Shown: piece after piece, positions 1-8,886 of the stretch
Position numbering within the stretch: the stretch's first letter is position 1
Layout: the number at the start of each line of letters is the position of its first letter
From: Lentisphaerota bacterium
GTDB lineage: Bacteria > Verrucomicrobiota > Lentisphaeria > Victivallales > Victivallaceae
Direction: 5' to 3'
DNA length: 64,000 bases
Assembly (NCBI GenBank): GCA_015061805.1
Contig: SUVV01000008.1
Location: 50,696 to 114,695 of the forward strand
The notes under the pieces: model-generated
What the model saw: the letters and a program-made list of their open reading frames with translations, nothing else
What the model was told of the DNA's origin: nothing
Database searches by the model: none
Made by a program: the position numbers and the translations under genes

Positions 1-258
1 CAGCACCACCGCCAGCGAAGCTGCGGCTTCCGGGATTCCCCAGCCGCCGGAAGCGAAGGTTGTGTTCCGGTAACTTGAGCAGAAGCAGTAGACGATCAGC
101 ATGGCGATTGCCGCCGGAGCAAGCATTTTGCCGATATAACGTATCAAAGGTGGCACCGGACGGTTTCCGCTGAACATGATAAATGGAAACGCCCGCAACG
201 CGATGGTGACTGCGCCGCAGACCAATGTCATGATGAGGAAATAGTATTCTTTACTCAT
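1..258 (-). CDS. azlD: AzlD-family branched-chain amino acid transport subunit (partial)
   Basis: This is the N-terminal 86 codons of a small hydrophobic protein that runs off the window's left edge. It reads MSKEYYFLIMTLVCGAVTIA, then a conserved ALRAFPF-type turn and further membrane segments. AzlD is the small partner of AzlC in a two-component exporter of branched-chain amino acids or related compounds in the inner membrane. Its ATG overlaps the end of the azlC-like gene by 8 bases, the usual azlCD arrangement. The family assignment rests on the adjacent AzlC and the general hydrophobic pattern; the C-terminus is not visible. Confidence 0.8.
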   Translation of the reverse strand, partial: MSKEYYFLIMTLVCGAVTIALRAFPFIMFSGNRPVPPLIRYIGKMLAPAAIAMLIVYCFCSSYRNTTFASGGWGIPEAAASLAVVL

Positions 259-976
259 GGCTCCTCTCCTCCTGCAGCACCGACGGTTCCAGTTTCCGTT
301 TGAACAGTATAAAAAGTACTGCCATCATTATCATCGCCGGAATCAGCATGTTTCCGGTGGAAAACAGCAATCTGCCGGTAATGGCGGACAATGCGCCGAT
401 GGCGGCGGCTTTTCGGTTCAATTTATCCTGACACTGGTCGGTCAGCACCACCAGAAACAGTGCAGTCATGGCAAAGTCGATCCCTTCGCTGTTAAAGGGC
501 AGGGTACTGCCGATCACTGCGCCGGATACCACTCCGAAAATCCAGTAAAGGTGGTCGAGCATGGCAACTCCCAAACAGAAATCCAACGGATTTTCGCCTG
601 CCGGGACCCGCTTGTCATCGACTTCAAGGGCGTAGGTTTCATCGGTCAGGCTCCAGATCAGATAGAGTCGTTTCCACAGCGGCAGAGGTCGGAACTTTTC
701 AATCAGGGAAAAACCGTACATGGCGTAGCGGACATTCAGACAGAAGGTCAGCAGCGCCACCTGGGCAAAGGGAAGCATCGCTTCCGTCCAGTTGACCATG
801 ATGAACTGCAATGCTCCGGAAATATTGATGCCGCTGCTCAAAAATGCCCAGAATGGCAACGCCTGCAATTTTACGGTCCCGGCAAGCAGTATCCCCGCCG
901 CCATTCCCATGGCAGTATAGCCCATGAGAACCGGCAGAGAACTGATAAATGCCGCTTTGAAAACTTTTTTCGTCAT
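251..976 (-). CDS. azlC: AzlC-family permease
   Basis: A 241-residue polytopic membrane protein. The N-terminus (FKAAFISSLPVLMGYTAMGM) and the alternating hydrophobic segments match AzlC, the large subunit of the AzlCD amino-acid exporter. The gene lies 6 bases downstream of an amidohydrolase gene and overlaps azlD by 8 bases, so the three are probably one transcript from the promoter near position 1830. The substrate cannot be read from sequence; branched-chain amino acids are the known case in Bacillus. Length is normal for the family. Confidence 0.88.
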   Translation of the reverse strand: MTKKVFKAAFISSLPVLMGYTAMGMAAGILLAGTVKLQALPFWAFLSSGINISGALQFIMVNWTEAMLPFAQVALLTFCLNVRYAMYGFSLIEKFRPLPLWKRLYLIWSLTDETYALEVDDKRVPAGENPLDFCLGVAMLDHLYWIFGVVSGAVIGSTLPFNSEGIDFAMTALFLVVLTDQCQDKLNRKAAAIGALSAITGRLLFSTGNMLIPAMIMMAVLFILFKRKLEPSVLQEERSHE

Positions 977-982
977 AGTGTG

Positions 983-1753
983 TCAGAGATGGGCAAGGCG
1001 CCGGAAGTTACCGGAGAAGATCAGATCGAGTTCCCCTTGAGCGAGGTTTTCAGAAAGTACCGCAGCGCGGTTCATCGCCGCGTTGCAGACCGGAAAGTCA
1101 GAACCGAAAAGGAAGCGTTCCGCTCCGAGCGTTTTTACTCCGTGTTTCAGCATGCCCCAGCGGAACAATCCGGTTCCGCAGAGATCGAGATGCAGATTCG
1201 GACGCTCTTTCATCAGTTCCAGTTTTTCGAGATAGGAAACTTTTTCGCCGGGGTGTGCCATGATGACGTTGAGTTTCGGGAAAAGTTCGGCAACTTTTGC
1301 CACATCCTGATTGGTCATCGGGTGGATATTCACCGGCAGTCCCAATTCGGCGGCAAGATCGTAGACCGGGAAAAGTTCTTCGATGGCGTAGGAGTTGGTT
1401 CCGGTGGTGTAGGGGACGATCTCGCCGAGCCAATGGAGGCGTCCGGTTTTGTAGTATTTTTCGATTTCAGCGCAGGACTCTTCCGGGAATGCCGCGTGGA
1501 AAATCAGACCGGGGATGAAGAAGTCAGGAAAGGTGTCGGCAAAACGGAAACATTCTGCGTTGCATTTTTTCATGCCTTCCGGAGAGGTTTTCCAGTTTTT
1601 GTGGATGAGCGAACCGCAGCAGAGGGTTATTCCGGCGGCTTTAAGCAGATCGACCATCTCTTGAGCGGTGGCGGGGGATTCGTACATGGCAATATTGTTT
1701 TCCGCTTCAAAGAAGGGATGGACATGAGCATCAACGCAAGTGAAATCGTACAT
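983..1753 (-). CDS. Amidohydrolase-family (PF04909-type) metal-dependent hydrolase
   Basis: A 256-residue TIM-barrel amidohydrolase. Visible metal-site motifs are DAHVHPFF at the N-terminus, NIHPMTNQ mid-protein, IMAHPG, and LFGSDFP near the C-terminus, the pattern of the amidohydrolase-2 group. The frame is open further upstream, but that extension crosses a good promoter (1818-1846). The ATG at 1753 has a GAGG ribosome site 7 bases before it, so I start there. It is first in a likely operon with azlC and azlD, which may suggest hydrolysis of an amino-acid-like compound. The substrate is unknown. Confidence 0.8.
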   Translation of the reverse strand: MYDFTCVDAHVHPFFEAENNIAMYESPATAQEMVDLLKAAGITLCCGSLIHKNWKTSPEGMKKCNAECFRFADTFPDFFIPGLIFHAAFPEESCAEIEKYYKTGRLHWLGEIVPYTTGTNSYAIEELFPVYDLAAELGLPVNIHPMTNQDVAKVAELFPKLNVIMAHPGEKVSYLEKLELMKERPNLHLDLCGTGLFRWGMLKHGVKTLGAERFLFGSDFPVCNAAMNRAAVLSENLAQGELDLIFSGNFRRLAHL

Positions 1754-1817
1754 TATAACCTCAAAGATATTAAACAGTGTTCCGTTAAACGGTTTTTCCG
1801 GATTATCGCATCCGCCT

Positions 1818-1846
1818 AATATAACGTTGAGTTGTATTTTTTTCAA
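1818..1846 (-). promoter_or_regulatory. Promoter of amidohydrolase-azlCD
   Basis: On the minus strand TTGAAA (1846-1841), 17 bases, then TATATT (1823-1818). It points to a start near 1811 and rules out the longer reading of the amidohydrolase. Confidence 0.7.
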
Positions 1847-1867
1847 GCAGTTTTTATTGTGCAGGAG

Positions 1868-1896
1868 TTGAATTGAAACGCAAATGAGGTTATATT
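1868..1896 (+). promoter_or_regulatory. Promoter of the nadC operon
   Basis: TTGAAT, 17 bases, TATATT. Divergent from the amidohydrolase promoter with 21 bases between the two -35 boxes. It supports the nadC start at 1944 over the upstream in-frame ATG at 1884. Confidence 0.65.
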
Positions 1897-1943
1897 TTCA
1901 AGAAAGCATTTGTAACGTAATAAAATTATGGAGAATTGACAAT

Positions 1944-2831
1944 ATGGCTATCGAAAAAAATTGTATTCCGGCGATCGACTGGAAACGTGCCGATCTGTTG
2001 ATTGAACTTGCTCTGGAAGAAGACCTGGGCGATGCCAAAGATACCACTACTTTATCCGTAGTCCCGGAATCCGCGGTCAGCCGCGCTGTGTTGCTGTGCA
2101 AAGAGGATTCCATGATCCTTGCCGGTTTGGATATCGCCCGCCGGGTGTTTGAAAAAGTCGACCCCTCTCTCGTGTTCACTCCGTTCAAAAAAGATGGTGA
2201 TCGTTGTGTCCGCGGCGAATTCATCGCGGAGATATCCGGTTCGGCGCGCGGTATCATCACCGCTGAACGTACTGCGCTCAACTTCCTGCAGCGCATGTGC
2301 GGGGTCGCCACCATGTCCCGGCGTTACGCCGATGCCCTCAAGGACAGCAATTGCGTCGTTCTGGATACCCGCAAAACCACCCCCGGCTTCCGCAATCTGG
2401 AAAAATACGCGGTTGCGGTCGGCGGTGCCACCAACCATCGTATCGGTCTGTTTGACCGGATCATGATCAAAGACAACCACCGGGAACTCGCCGCTCTGGA
2501 AGGCGATGGCGCCATCACCCGCGCTGTTGCCCGTGCCCGCAAAGCCTATCCCGAATTGGAGATCGAGGTCGAAACCGATACCCTCGATGAAGTCCGGGAA
2601 GCTGCGGAAAGCGGCGCCGAATACATCATGCTCGACAACATGTCCGATGAGATGATGAAAGAGGCGGTCGCTATCGTCAACGGCAGAGCCCAACTGGAGG
2701 CTTCCGGCGGTATCACTCTGGAACGTTTGCCGCGCATCGGCAAAATCGGCGTTGACTTCGTTTCCTCCGGCGCGCTGACCCACTCGGTGAAATCGATGGA
2801 TATTTCGCTGGATATCGAGGTGGTGAGATGA
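1944..2831 (+). CDS. nadC: Nicotinate-nucleotide pyrophosphorylase (carboxylating)
   Basis: A 295-residue quinolinate phosphoribosyltransferase that makes nicotinate mononucleotide from quinolinate and PRPP in NAD synthesis. Recognisable segments are NFLQRMCGVATMSRRYA, VLDTRKTTPGFR, the GGATNHRIGLFDRIMIKDNH loop, EVETDTLDEV, and ASGGI/SSGALTHSV near the C-terminus. Length fits the family. The ATG at 1944 is preferred because the upstream ATG at 1884 lies within the promoter. It overlaps ruvA by 4 bases (ATGA) and heads a five-gene unit ending with rpoN. nadD for the next NAD step lies about 49 kb away in the window. Confidence 0.95.
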   Translation: MAIEKNCIPAIDWKRADLLIELALEEDLGDAKDTTTLSVVPESAVSRAVLLCKEDSMILAGLDIARRVFEKVDPSLVFTPFKKDGDRCVRGEFIAEISGSARGIITAERTALNFLQRMCGVATMSRRYADALKDSNCVVLDTRKTTPGFRNLEKYAVAVGGATNHRIGLFDRIMIKDNHRELAALEGDGAITRAVARARKAYPELEIEVETDTLDEVREAAESGAEYIMLDNMSDEMMKEAVAIVNGRAQLEASGGITLERLPRIGKIGVDFVSSGALTHSVKSMDISLDIEVVR

Positions 2832-3424
2832 TCGGACGTCTGTCCGGAATTTTATTGGAAAGGGATTTTTCCAGCTGTCTGATCGATGTCAACGGAGTCG
2901 GTTACGAAGTTGCCATACCGCTTTCGACTTTTGACAAATTGCCGCTGGAGAATGAACGGGTTTCTCTCTTTATCCACACCCAGGTAAGAGAGGATGCGAT
3001 CACGCTTTTCGGATTTTATTCCGGTGAAGAGCGGGAACTTTTCCGTAAACTCATCGATGTTTCCGGTATTGGCGGTAAATTGGCGCTCAACGTATTGAGT
3101 TCGATGCCGGTGTCCGGATTCTGTGCCGCGATCGATGCCGGTGACGTCAAGGCGTTGAGCCGGATAAGCGGCATCGGCAAGCGCACTGCTGAACGTTTGC
3201 TCGTTGAGTTGAAAGGCAGGATCGGTTCAAGCGTGATTACTGCCTCTGCCGGAAATCACAGCGGCGAAGTCGCCGATGCCTGTTCCGCACTTGAACAGCT
3301 CGGTTTCAAACGGGATGCCGTCAGTAAGGTCATTAATGCGCTGGTAAGTGAACTTCCTGAAAACGAATGTACTGCTGAAAATTTGCTCCGCAAGGCTCTC
3401 GGCAGATTGAATTCAATAAAATAA
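2828..3424 (+). CDS. ruvA: Holliday junction branch migration protein RuvA
   Basis: A 198-residue RuvA, the junction-binding subunit of the RuvAB branch-migration motor. The N-terminal OB-fold begins MIGRLSGILLERDFSSCLID. Two helix-hairpin-helix motifs follow (LIDVSGIGGKLALNVL at about 72-87 and ISGIGKRTAERLLVELKG at about 115-132). A C-terminal domain III is present (LEQLGFKRDAVSKVINAL). It overlaps nadC by 4 bases and is followed after 24 bases by the sodium symporter gene. ruvB and ruvC are not in the window. Confidence 0.96.
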   Translation: MIGRLSGILLERDFSSCLIDVNGVGYEVAIPLSTFDKLPLENERVSLFIHTQVREDAITLFGFYSGEERELFRKLIDVSGIGGKLALNVLSSMPVSGFCAAIDAGDVKALSRISGIGKRTAERLLVELKGRIGSSVITASAGNHSGEVADACSALEQLGFKRDAVSKVINALVSELPENECTAENLLRKALGRLNSIK

Positions 3425-3448
3425 TTTTTGTAAATTCGGAGAAAAATA

Positions 3449-5029
3449 ATGAGAGAAAAATGGGGAAGCCGTTGGGGCTTTATTTTTGCGGTGGCAGGTT
3501 CTGCTGTCGGACTCGGTAACATTTGGAAATTTCCGTATGTCTGCGGTATGAATGGCGGCGGCGCGTTTGTGCTGCTCTATCTGCTGTGTGTACTTCTGGT
3601 CGGATTCCCGCTTTTGCTTGCGGAGTTGACTCTGGGACGTGCTGCGCAGAGCAGTTCAGTCGGTGTTTTCGGGAAACTTACCAAAGTCCGGACACTGTTT
3701 TCGGATTGTGTCGGTGCGCTTCTGGTCATCGGCGGCAGTTCGCTGCTGCTTTTCGGCAAATATGGTTATGGCAGTTGTGTACTGATCGCCGGAATCGCGT
3801 TTCTGGCTCTGGGGTGGCGCACTCTCGGTTACATCAGCGGAGTGATCATCCCGATTGTCATTACCGGTTACTACGGTGTTATCGGTGGCTGGACTTTGCT
3901 CTATATGGGTAAATCGTTCATGGGACAGCTCAACTTCTCCGATCCGGCCGGTGCCGGCGCGGCGATGAAACCGATCGCAGAAGCATCCGGCAATATGATG
4001 TGGCCGGTGTTGGGTTGCACGGTGTTGTTCATGGCGTTGTGTGCGGCGGTCTGTTTTTCCGGTGTCCGCAAGGGTATTGAGCGGTGGTCGAAGGTTCTGA
4101 TGCCGTTGCTTTTTGCTCTGTTGGTCGTGCTTATTTTGCGTGGTATTTCTCTGCCCGGTGCAGAAAAAGGTCTGAAGTTTTTCCTGTCGCCTGACTTCTC
4201 CAAACTTTCTGCGAACAGCGTTATTGCGGCAATGGGACACTCCTTTTTCTCCTTGAGCCTCGGTATGGGTATCGTGCTTACCTACGGCAGTTATCTGGAT
4301 AAAAAAGAGAATATCGTCAAATCGGCAGTCAGCGTCCTGGCACTGGATACCATGGCGGCGATGATGGCTGGACTGGCGATTTTCCCGGCGGTCTTTGCCA
4401 TGGGCTTCAAAGAGACCAGCGGTCCGGTTCTGATTTATGAGATCCTGCCTGCGGCATTCAACCATCTGCCTGCCGGATGGGTGTGGAACGGACTTTTCTT
4501 TATGATGATCGCGGTTGCCGCATTTACCAGTGAGATGAGTTTGCTGGAGCCGCCGACTCAGGTGCTGGTCGATGAATTCAAGATGAAACGGCGTAACGCG
4601 GTGACTCTGGTCGCGGTGATCTGTATTGCGTTGGGCGTGGTTTGTTCGCTGTCGATGAGCAACTGGGATCGTCTACCGGAAATCCGGGATTTCCTGTTGA
4701 CTGTTTGGGACGGCAGTATCTCCCCGTCGCTTTTCCTTACTCTGGACAACTTCAGCTGTAACTGGCTGCTGCCGCTGTGCGGATTTATGCTTTCCATTTA
4801 TATCGGGTGGATCTGGGGTGCCCGCAAGGCTCTCAAAGAGATGCGTATCGGAACCAAAGGCGGAGTCAACGGCAATTTGTGGTTGATCATTGCCGGTATC
4901 CGGGATACTGCCGGTTCCGGAGGCCGCAAGGTGAGTTTGTTTTCGCTGGCAGTGTTGTGGGGCTTCTTTGTCCGCTTCATCACTCCGGCGATGGTGTTTG
5001 CCGCATTCCTCAATGCTGTCGGACTTTGA
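3449..5029 (+). CDS. Sodium-dependent transporter, NSS/SNF family
   Basis: A 526-residue inner-membrane symporter of the neurotransmitter:sodium family, which imports amino acids or amines with Na+. The N-terminal signature is very clear: WGSRWGFIFAVAGSAVGLGN followed by IWKFPY and NGGGAFVLLY. The bacterial NSS core has 11-12 membrane helices, and the length matches. GGAG lies 9 bases before the ATG. It sits between ruvA and nfo in a tightly spaced cluster. The substrate cannot be deduced. Confidence 0.92.
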   Translation: MREKWGSRWGFIFAVAGSAVGLGNIWKFPYVCGMNGGGAFVLLYLLCVLLVGFPLLLAELTLGRAAQSSSVGVFGKLTKVRTLFSDCVGALLVIGGSSLLLFGKYGYGSCVLIAGIAFLALGWRTLGYISGVIIPIVITGYYGVIGGWTLLYMGKSFMGQLNFSDPAGAGAAMKPIAEASGNMMWPVLGCTVLFMALCAAVCFSGVRKGIERWSKVLMPLLFALLVVLILRGISLPGAEKGLKFFLSPDFSKLSANSVIAAMGHSFFSLSLGMGIVLTYGSYLDKKENIVKSAVSVLALDTMAAMMAGLAIFPAVFAMGFKETSGPVLIYEILPAAFNHLPAGWVWNGLFFMMIAVAAFTSEMSLLEPPTQVLVDEFKMKRRNAVTLVAVICIALGVVCSLSMSNWDRLPEIRDFLLTVWDGSISPSLFLTLDNFSCNWLLPLCGFMLSIYIGWIWGARKALKEMRIGTKGGVNGNLWLIIAGIRDTAGSGGRKVSLFSLAVLWGFFVRFITPAMVFAAFLNAVGL

Positions 5030-5051
5030 AATTTATTGATTGGTTGAAACG

Positions 5052-5894
5052 ATGAAATATATTGGCGCTCATGTATCGATTTCCGGCGGAGTGGAAAATG
5101 CTCCGATCAATGCTGCCGCGCTTGGTGCCACTGCGTTTGCGCTGTTCACCAAGAATCAGCGGCAGTGGAGCGCGCCCGGATATTCCGCTGAACAGATCGC
5201 GGCATTCAAAGAAAATTGCCGCAAGTTCAATTACACTCCGGCGCAGATACTGCCTCATGACAGTTATCTGATTAATCTCGGACAGCCCGACAAAGAAAAG
5301 CGCGATAAAGCGCTCGCCGCGTTTGTCGACGAATTGAAACGCTGTCATCAACTCGGTCTTGACCGGTTGAATTTCCACCCCGGCAGTACCTTGAAACTGG
5401 TCAGCGAAAGTGACGGATGCCGGATCATCGGTGAAACCGTCCGCGTTGCGCTGGATGAGGTTCCGGAGGTGACTGCGGTCTTTGAAAATACCGCCGGTCA
5501 GGGAAGCAATCTCGGTTACTCCTTCGATCAGCTGGCGTTGATGATGGAAACGGTCGACCGCCCGGAGCGGGTCGGCGTTTGTCTTGACACCTGTCATGCT
5601 TTCGCAGCCGGTTATGATCTGGCTTCGGAAGAGGGATTTGAACGGACTTTCGCCGAATTTGATTCAAAGATCGGCTTCAAATATTTGCGTGGGATGCACC
5701 TCAACGATGCCAAGGGTGTGCTGGGGCAGAAACTTGACCGGCATGATTCTCTGGGCAAAGGCAATCTCGGATTTCCGGTTTTTGAACGGATAGTCCGCGA
5801 CCCGCGCTTTGACAACATCCCGCTCATTCTGGAAACGCCCGATGAAACGATTTGGCGTCAGGAGATCGAAACACTTCAAAAATTGTCGAATTGA
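5052..5894 (+). CDS. nfo: Deoxyribonuclease IV (AP endonuclease)
   Basis: A 280-residue endonuclease IV that cuts abasic sites 5' to the lesion in base-excision repair. The family's metal-binding signatures are present: MKYIGAHVSISGG and ALFTKNQRQW at the N-terminus, LNFHPGS, ENTAGQG, GVCLDTCHAFAAGYDL, and GMHLNDAKG...RHDSLGKGNLG. The frame could start four codons earlier at a TTG, but the ATG at 5052 begins exactly at the family's usual MKYIGAH. It is 22 bases from the preceding and following genes. Confidence 0.95.
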   Translation: MKYIGAHVSISGGVENAPINAAALGATAFALFTKNQRQWSAPGYSAEQIAAFKENCRKFNYTPAQILPHDSYLINLGQPDKEKRDKALAAFVDELKRCHQLGLDRLNFHPGSTLKLVSESDGCRIIGETVRVALDEVPEVTAVFENTAGQGSNLGYSFDQLALMMETVDRPERVGVCLDTCHAFAAGYDLASEEGFERTFAEFDSKIGFKYLRGMHLNDAKGVLGQKLDRHDSLGKGNLGFPVFERIVRDPRFDNIPLILETPDETIWRQEIETLQKLSN

Positions 5895-5916
5895 TTCACC
5901 GATCCCAAGGTAGTGT

Positions 5917-7383
5917 ATGGCAGGAGTTGAACAACAACAGAATTTGCGCCACGCAATCGAACAGACCGCCGTGCTTTCTCAGCAGCAGCAGCGCGGTCTG
6001 GAACTGCTTGCAATGCCGCAGCTGAAACTGGATGATGCCATACAGCAGGAGTTGACGCAAAATCCGTTGCTTGAAGCGGTCCTGCCCGATATTTTTGATG
6101 TGGTTCCGGAGGAAAGTTCCGGCAGTGCACCCAAGTCAGATGACGATGATTATGAAGATGGCTTCGAAGTACAGCTTGCCCGTCAGGAAGACTGGATCAA
6201 TGATCTGCCGGCAGCGCCGTTTTTCGGGGAAGATCATAAACTTGAGTTTCTGAACAATCTCCCCGCACCGAAACTTACACTGCGCGATATCCTGCTTGCC
6301 GAAGCGGAGAATGCTGATATTCCGGAAAAATTGCAGATCCCGGTCTTTGAGGTCATCTCTTCGCTCGACCCCAACGGTTTTCTGACCGTTCCGCTGGCAG
6401 ATTTGATCATGTCCATGCCGGACGATTCTGAAATCGATATCGACGATATCAAGGCGGCATTGGAACTCATCCGTCAACTTGCCCCTTCGGAAATATGGAT
6501 CGGCTACCGCAGTGATTTCTTTAAGCAGCACCTGGCGGAAGCAGGAAAACTTACTCCGGAATTCAGCCGCTTGTGCGATGAGTTGGAACATCTCCCTGAA
6601 GGTGTCAACGGAGCGGTTCTGAAAAAACAATTGCTCCCGGAACTCGCCGCCAAACTGGATGTCCCGCTTGACGAAGTGGAGAAGATGCTTGAGGTCATCC
6701 AGACCATCAAGGTCAATCATCTGCAGGAATTTGAACCTGCGGACAGTGTCGCGGTCTATCCCGATCTGGAGATAGTCGGTTTGCCGGATGGCAGTTTTGC
6801 CGCAAGGGTGATGTATGAAACAGAACGACGCGTCATCGTTTCTCCGGTCTATGAAAATATGGCTCAGGACAAAAATCTTTCTCCGGAGGATAAAGCGTTG
6901 TTTGATGAATTTCTTCCCCGCGCCAGAAACTTTATCCATTCTTTGAAAATGCGGGAGTCCACTTTGCAGCGGCTCGGTGATCTGATCGCTGACCGGCAGA
7001 AAGATTTTTTCCGTCATGGGATTTCCGGATTGAAAAGTTTCAGCCAGAGCAAAGCCGCCGAATTGCTGGGCTTCAATGTCAGTACCGTTTCCCGGGCGGT
7101 TGAGGATAAGTATGTCCGTACACCGCGCGGGATGTTCCCGTTGGAGTTTTTCTTCCCCGGCGGCGCCGGAAGTTCCGCTTCCGGAGATCGTTCCCGCGAG
7201 GCGGTCATGGAGGATATCAGGTCTATTATTGATAATGAAAATCCGGCTCTGCCGCTTTCCGATGACCGGATATCTGAAATGCTCCGCGAAGAAGGCGTGC
7301 AGATATCCCGCCGTACCGTTGCCAAATACCGGGAAATGCTGGGCATCCCCGGGGCTTTCGACCGGAAAAAAGTCAGAGTTTGA
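5917..7383 (+). CDS. rpoN: RNA polymerase sigma-54 factor
   Basis: A 488-residue sigma-54. Region I is glutamine-rich (LSQQQQRGLELLAMPQLKLD) and contacts core polymerase and activators. Region II is acidic. Region III holds the core- and DNA-binding parts, including the helix-turn-helix AELLGFNVSTVSRAVEDKYV. The RpoN box appears as ISRRTVAKYREMLGIP. AAGG lies a few bases before the ATG. It closes the nadC-ruvA-symporter-nfo-rpoN unit and overlaps the convergent TauE gene by 11 bases. No sigma-54 activator is visible in the window. Confidence 0.95.
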   Translation: MAGVEQQQNLRHAIEQTAVLSQQQQRGLELLAMPQLKLDDAIQQELTQNPLLEAVLPDIFDVVPEESSGSAPKSDDDDYEDGFEVQLARQEDWINDLPAAPFFGEDHKLEFLNNLPAPKLTLRDILLAEAENADIPEKLQIPVFEVISSLDPNGFLTVPLADLIMSMPDDSEIDIDDIKAALELIRQLAPSEIWIGYRSDFFKQHLAEAGKLTPEFSRLCDELEHLPEGVNGAVLKKQLLPELAAKLDVPLDEVEKMLEVIQTIKVNHLQEFEPADSVAVYPDLEIVGLPDGSFAARVMYETERRVIVSPVYENMAQDKNLSPEDKALFDEFLPRARNFIHSLKMRESTLQRLGDLIADRQKDFFRHGISGLKSFSQSKAAELLGFNVSTVSRAVEDKYVRTPRGMFPLEFFFPGGAGSSASGDRSREAVMEDIRSIIDNENPALPLSDDRISEMLREEGVQISRRTVAKYREMLGIPGAFDRKKVRV

Positions 7384-8128
7384 TAATATTGTTGACCGCC
7401 ATGAAGATGCCGGCGATAATCAATGTCGCGTAGACTCCGACTTTGAAGTGGTGTTCGCTGACTTTGTTATGCAGGTAATCGCCAAGCAGTACTCCGGCAA
7501 GCATGACCGGGAATCCCCAAAGCAAATGAGTGCCGAGCGTGCAGTTCCACAATTCGCCCGATACTCCCCAGTTCAGCAGCCGGACGCTGTTCATACTCAA
7601 CCATAACAGACTCAATGTCACCCGGAATACCCGTTTGTCCGGAAGCGCCTTTGAGGAGTAGATCACCACAAAAGGTCCCCCGGTGCCGAATGCCCCCTGA
7701 ATGATGCCTCCGGCAAAGAGCAGGGCGCGCATCAAAAAATTCCGGGCGGCAACTTGAGATGCAGAGGACGGTTCCGGATTTTTCAGCGTGGCGATCTCAC
7801 CCCGGATGCCGGTGGCGATCATAAAAGTTCCCAGTAAAATGCAGAGGATCCCGCTCGGCATTTTATCGAAGAGCCAGATGCCGACGGGCATGCCCAGCCC
7901 CGCCCACAGGACGATAAAAAGAAACTCTTTCCAGACGATATGTTTCCAGGAACGGGCGACGATGTAAAGCGCCATTCCCCAACTCAGTACGCAGAGCAGT
8001 TGTACGGCGCTGCGCAGACCGAGCGTGACATTGAGAAAGGGCAGGGCAAGGACGGTACTGCCGAATCCGGTGATTCCTTCCAGAGTGTGGGTGATGAAAA
8101 TTACGGCCGCAGATAAGAAAGAGTTCAT
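7373..8128 (-). CDS. Sulfite exporter TauE/SafE family membrane protein
   Basis: A 251-residue polytopic protein of the TauE/SafE (DUF81) family, which exports sulfite, sulfoacetate or related organic anions. The N-terminal GITGFGSTVLALP and the second-half repeat GGIIQGAFGTGGPFVVIY are the internal duplicated motifs of the family. AAGG is placed well before the ATG. Its 3' end overlaps rpoN convergently by 11 bases with no terminator between them. Substrate unknown. Confidence 0.88.
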   Translation of the reverse strand: MNSFLSAAVIFITHTLEGITGFGSTVLALPFLNVTLGLRSAVQLLCVLSWGMALYIVARSWKHIVWKEFLFIVLWAGLGMPVGIWLFDKMPSGILCILLGTFMIATGIRGEIATLKNPEPSSASQVAARNFLMRALLFAGGIIQGAFGTGGPFVVIYSSKALPDKRVFRVTLSLLWLSMNSVRLLNWGVSGELWNCTLGTHLLWGFPVMLAGVLLGDYLHNKVSEHHFKVGVYATLIIAGIFMAVNNIIKL

Positions 8129-8164
8129 TTGTTTTCCTTGAAAATCACTGTTGGTAATTCATAT

Positions 8165-8193
8165 AATATACTATTGACGCAGAAAAAATACAA
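8165..8193 (-). promoter_or_regulatory. Putative promoter of the TauE/SafE gene
   Basis: Minus strand TTGTAT (8193-8188), 17 bases, TATATT (8170-8165), about 40 bases before the ATG. Confidence 0.5.
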
Positions 8194-8210
8194 ATCATCT
8201 GTTTCGGGAT

Positions 8211-8239
8211 TTGCATTTGATAAAAAGACAGTTTATATT
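8211..8239 (+). promoter_or_regulatory. Putative promoter of the small lipoprotein gene
   Basis: TTGCAT, 17 bases, TATATT, about 60 bases before the ATG at 8300. Confidence 0.5.
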
Positions 8240-8299
8240 AGAAACAGCATGGAAAATCTGTCGCTTGAAAAATTTCTTTTCTGAAAAGGAGGTATCCAG

Positions 8300-8749
8300 A
8301 TGAAAAAAATGATTTTGTCAATTGCAATGGGCGTTCTGGTATTCGCCGGATGTGCCACCGTCAAAAATTGCGGAACCGGAAAAACTTGCCCCCAAAAAGC
8401 CGAATGCTCCAGAGCTTGTGCCAAAGCCAGGGCAAAGTGTCCCTTTGTCGGTAAGTGGGAATTCTTTGTCGATCAGAACAACAAATTGGTCGCCCTGCCG
8501 GTAGATCCCCAGCCGCAATTGGAATTGTGCCCGAAAGGTGTCATGCGTTTCCATTATGCCCAAGAGGGCAAAAAGGCTGTTCTCGAAGGCAAATGGAAAG
8601 TTAAAGATAATGTGCTGACGATCAGTAACCGGGAGGCTGACAAAGTTCAACGTTATACCCTGACGTCCAATGATACGGCAGTTTTTGTGGTCGGTGCCAA
8701 CGACCGTCTGCCGGAAAATACCCGGGTGGTTATCCGCAAGATCAAATAA
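8300..8749 (+). CDS. Small cysteine-rich lipoprotein of unknown function
   Basis: A 149-residue predicted lipoprotein. The signal sequence MKKMILSIAMGVLVFAGC ends in a lipobox with the acylated cysteine at residue 18. Five further cysteines fall between about residues 24 and 49, followed by a basic linker. The remainder (FVGKWEFFVDQNNKLVALP onward) looks like a compact beta-rich domain resembling lipocalin-like or DUF-type small lipoproteins, but I do not recognise a family. A strong AGGAGG lies 7 bases before the ATG. It is a single-gene unit with its own promoter and a strong terminator. Confidence 0.8.
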   Translation: MKKMILSIAMGVLVFAGCATVKNCGTGKTCPQKAECSRACAKARAKCPFVGKWEFFVDQNNKLVALPVDPQPQLELCPKGVMRFHYAQEGKKAVLEGKWKVKDNVLTISNREADKVQRYTLTSNDTAVFVVGANDRLPENTRVVIRKIK

Positions 8750-8769
8750 GCATGATCGCGTTTTTACAG

Positions 8770-8803
8770 AAAACAGGCTGTCCGAGGGACAGCCTGTTTT
8801 GCT
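8770..8803 (+). terminator. Intrinsic terminator after the lipoprotein gene
   Basis: A perfect 14-bp stem (8770-8783 with 8787-8800) with a 3-base loop; the 3' arm ends in TTTT. It lies 21 bases after the stop codon. Confidence 0.85.
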
Positions 8804-8812
8804 GTAAGTGAC

Positions 8813-8840
8813 TTGAAATTTTGAGTTAAAGGTGTATATT
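8813..8840 (+). promoter_or_regulatory. Promoter of the WaaG-like gene
   Basis: CTTGAAA with the -35 at 8813-8818, 16 bases, TATATT at 8835-8840. One of the clearest examples of the window-wide promoter form. Confidence 0.7.
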
Positions 8841-8886
8841 ATGAATATATACTGTTTAACAAAATCAAGGATATATCACACAGAGT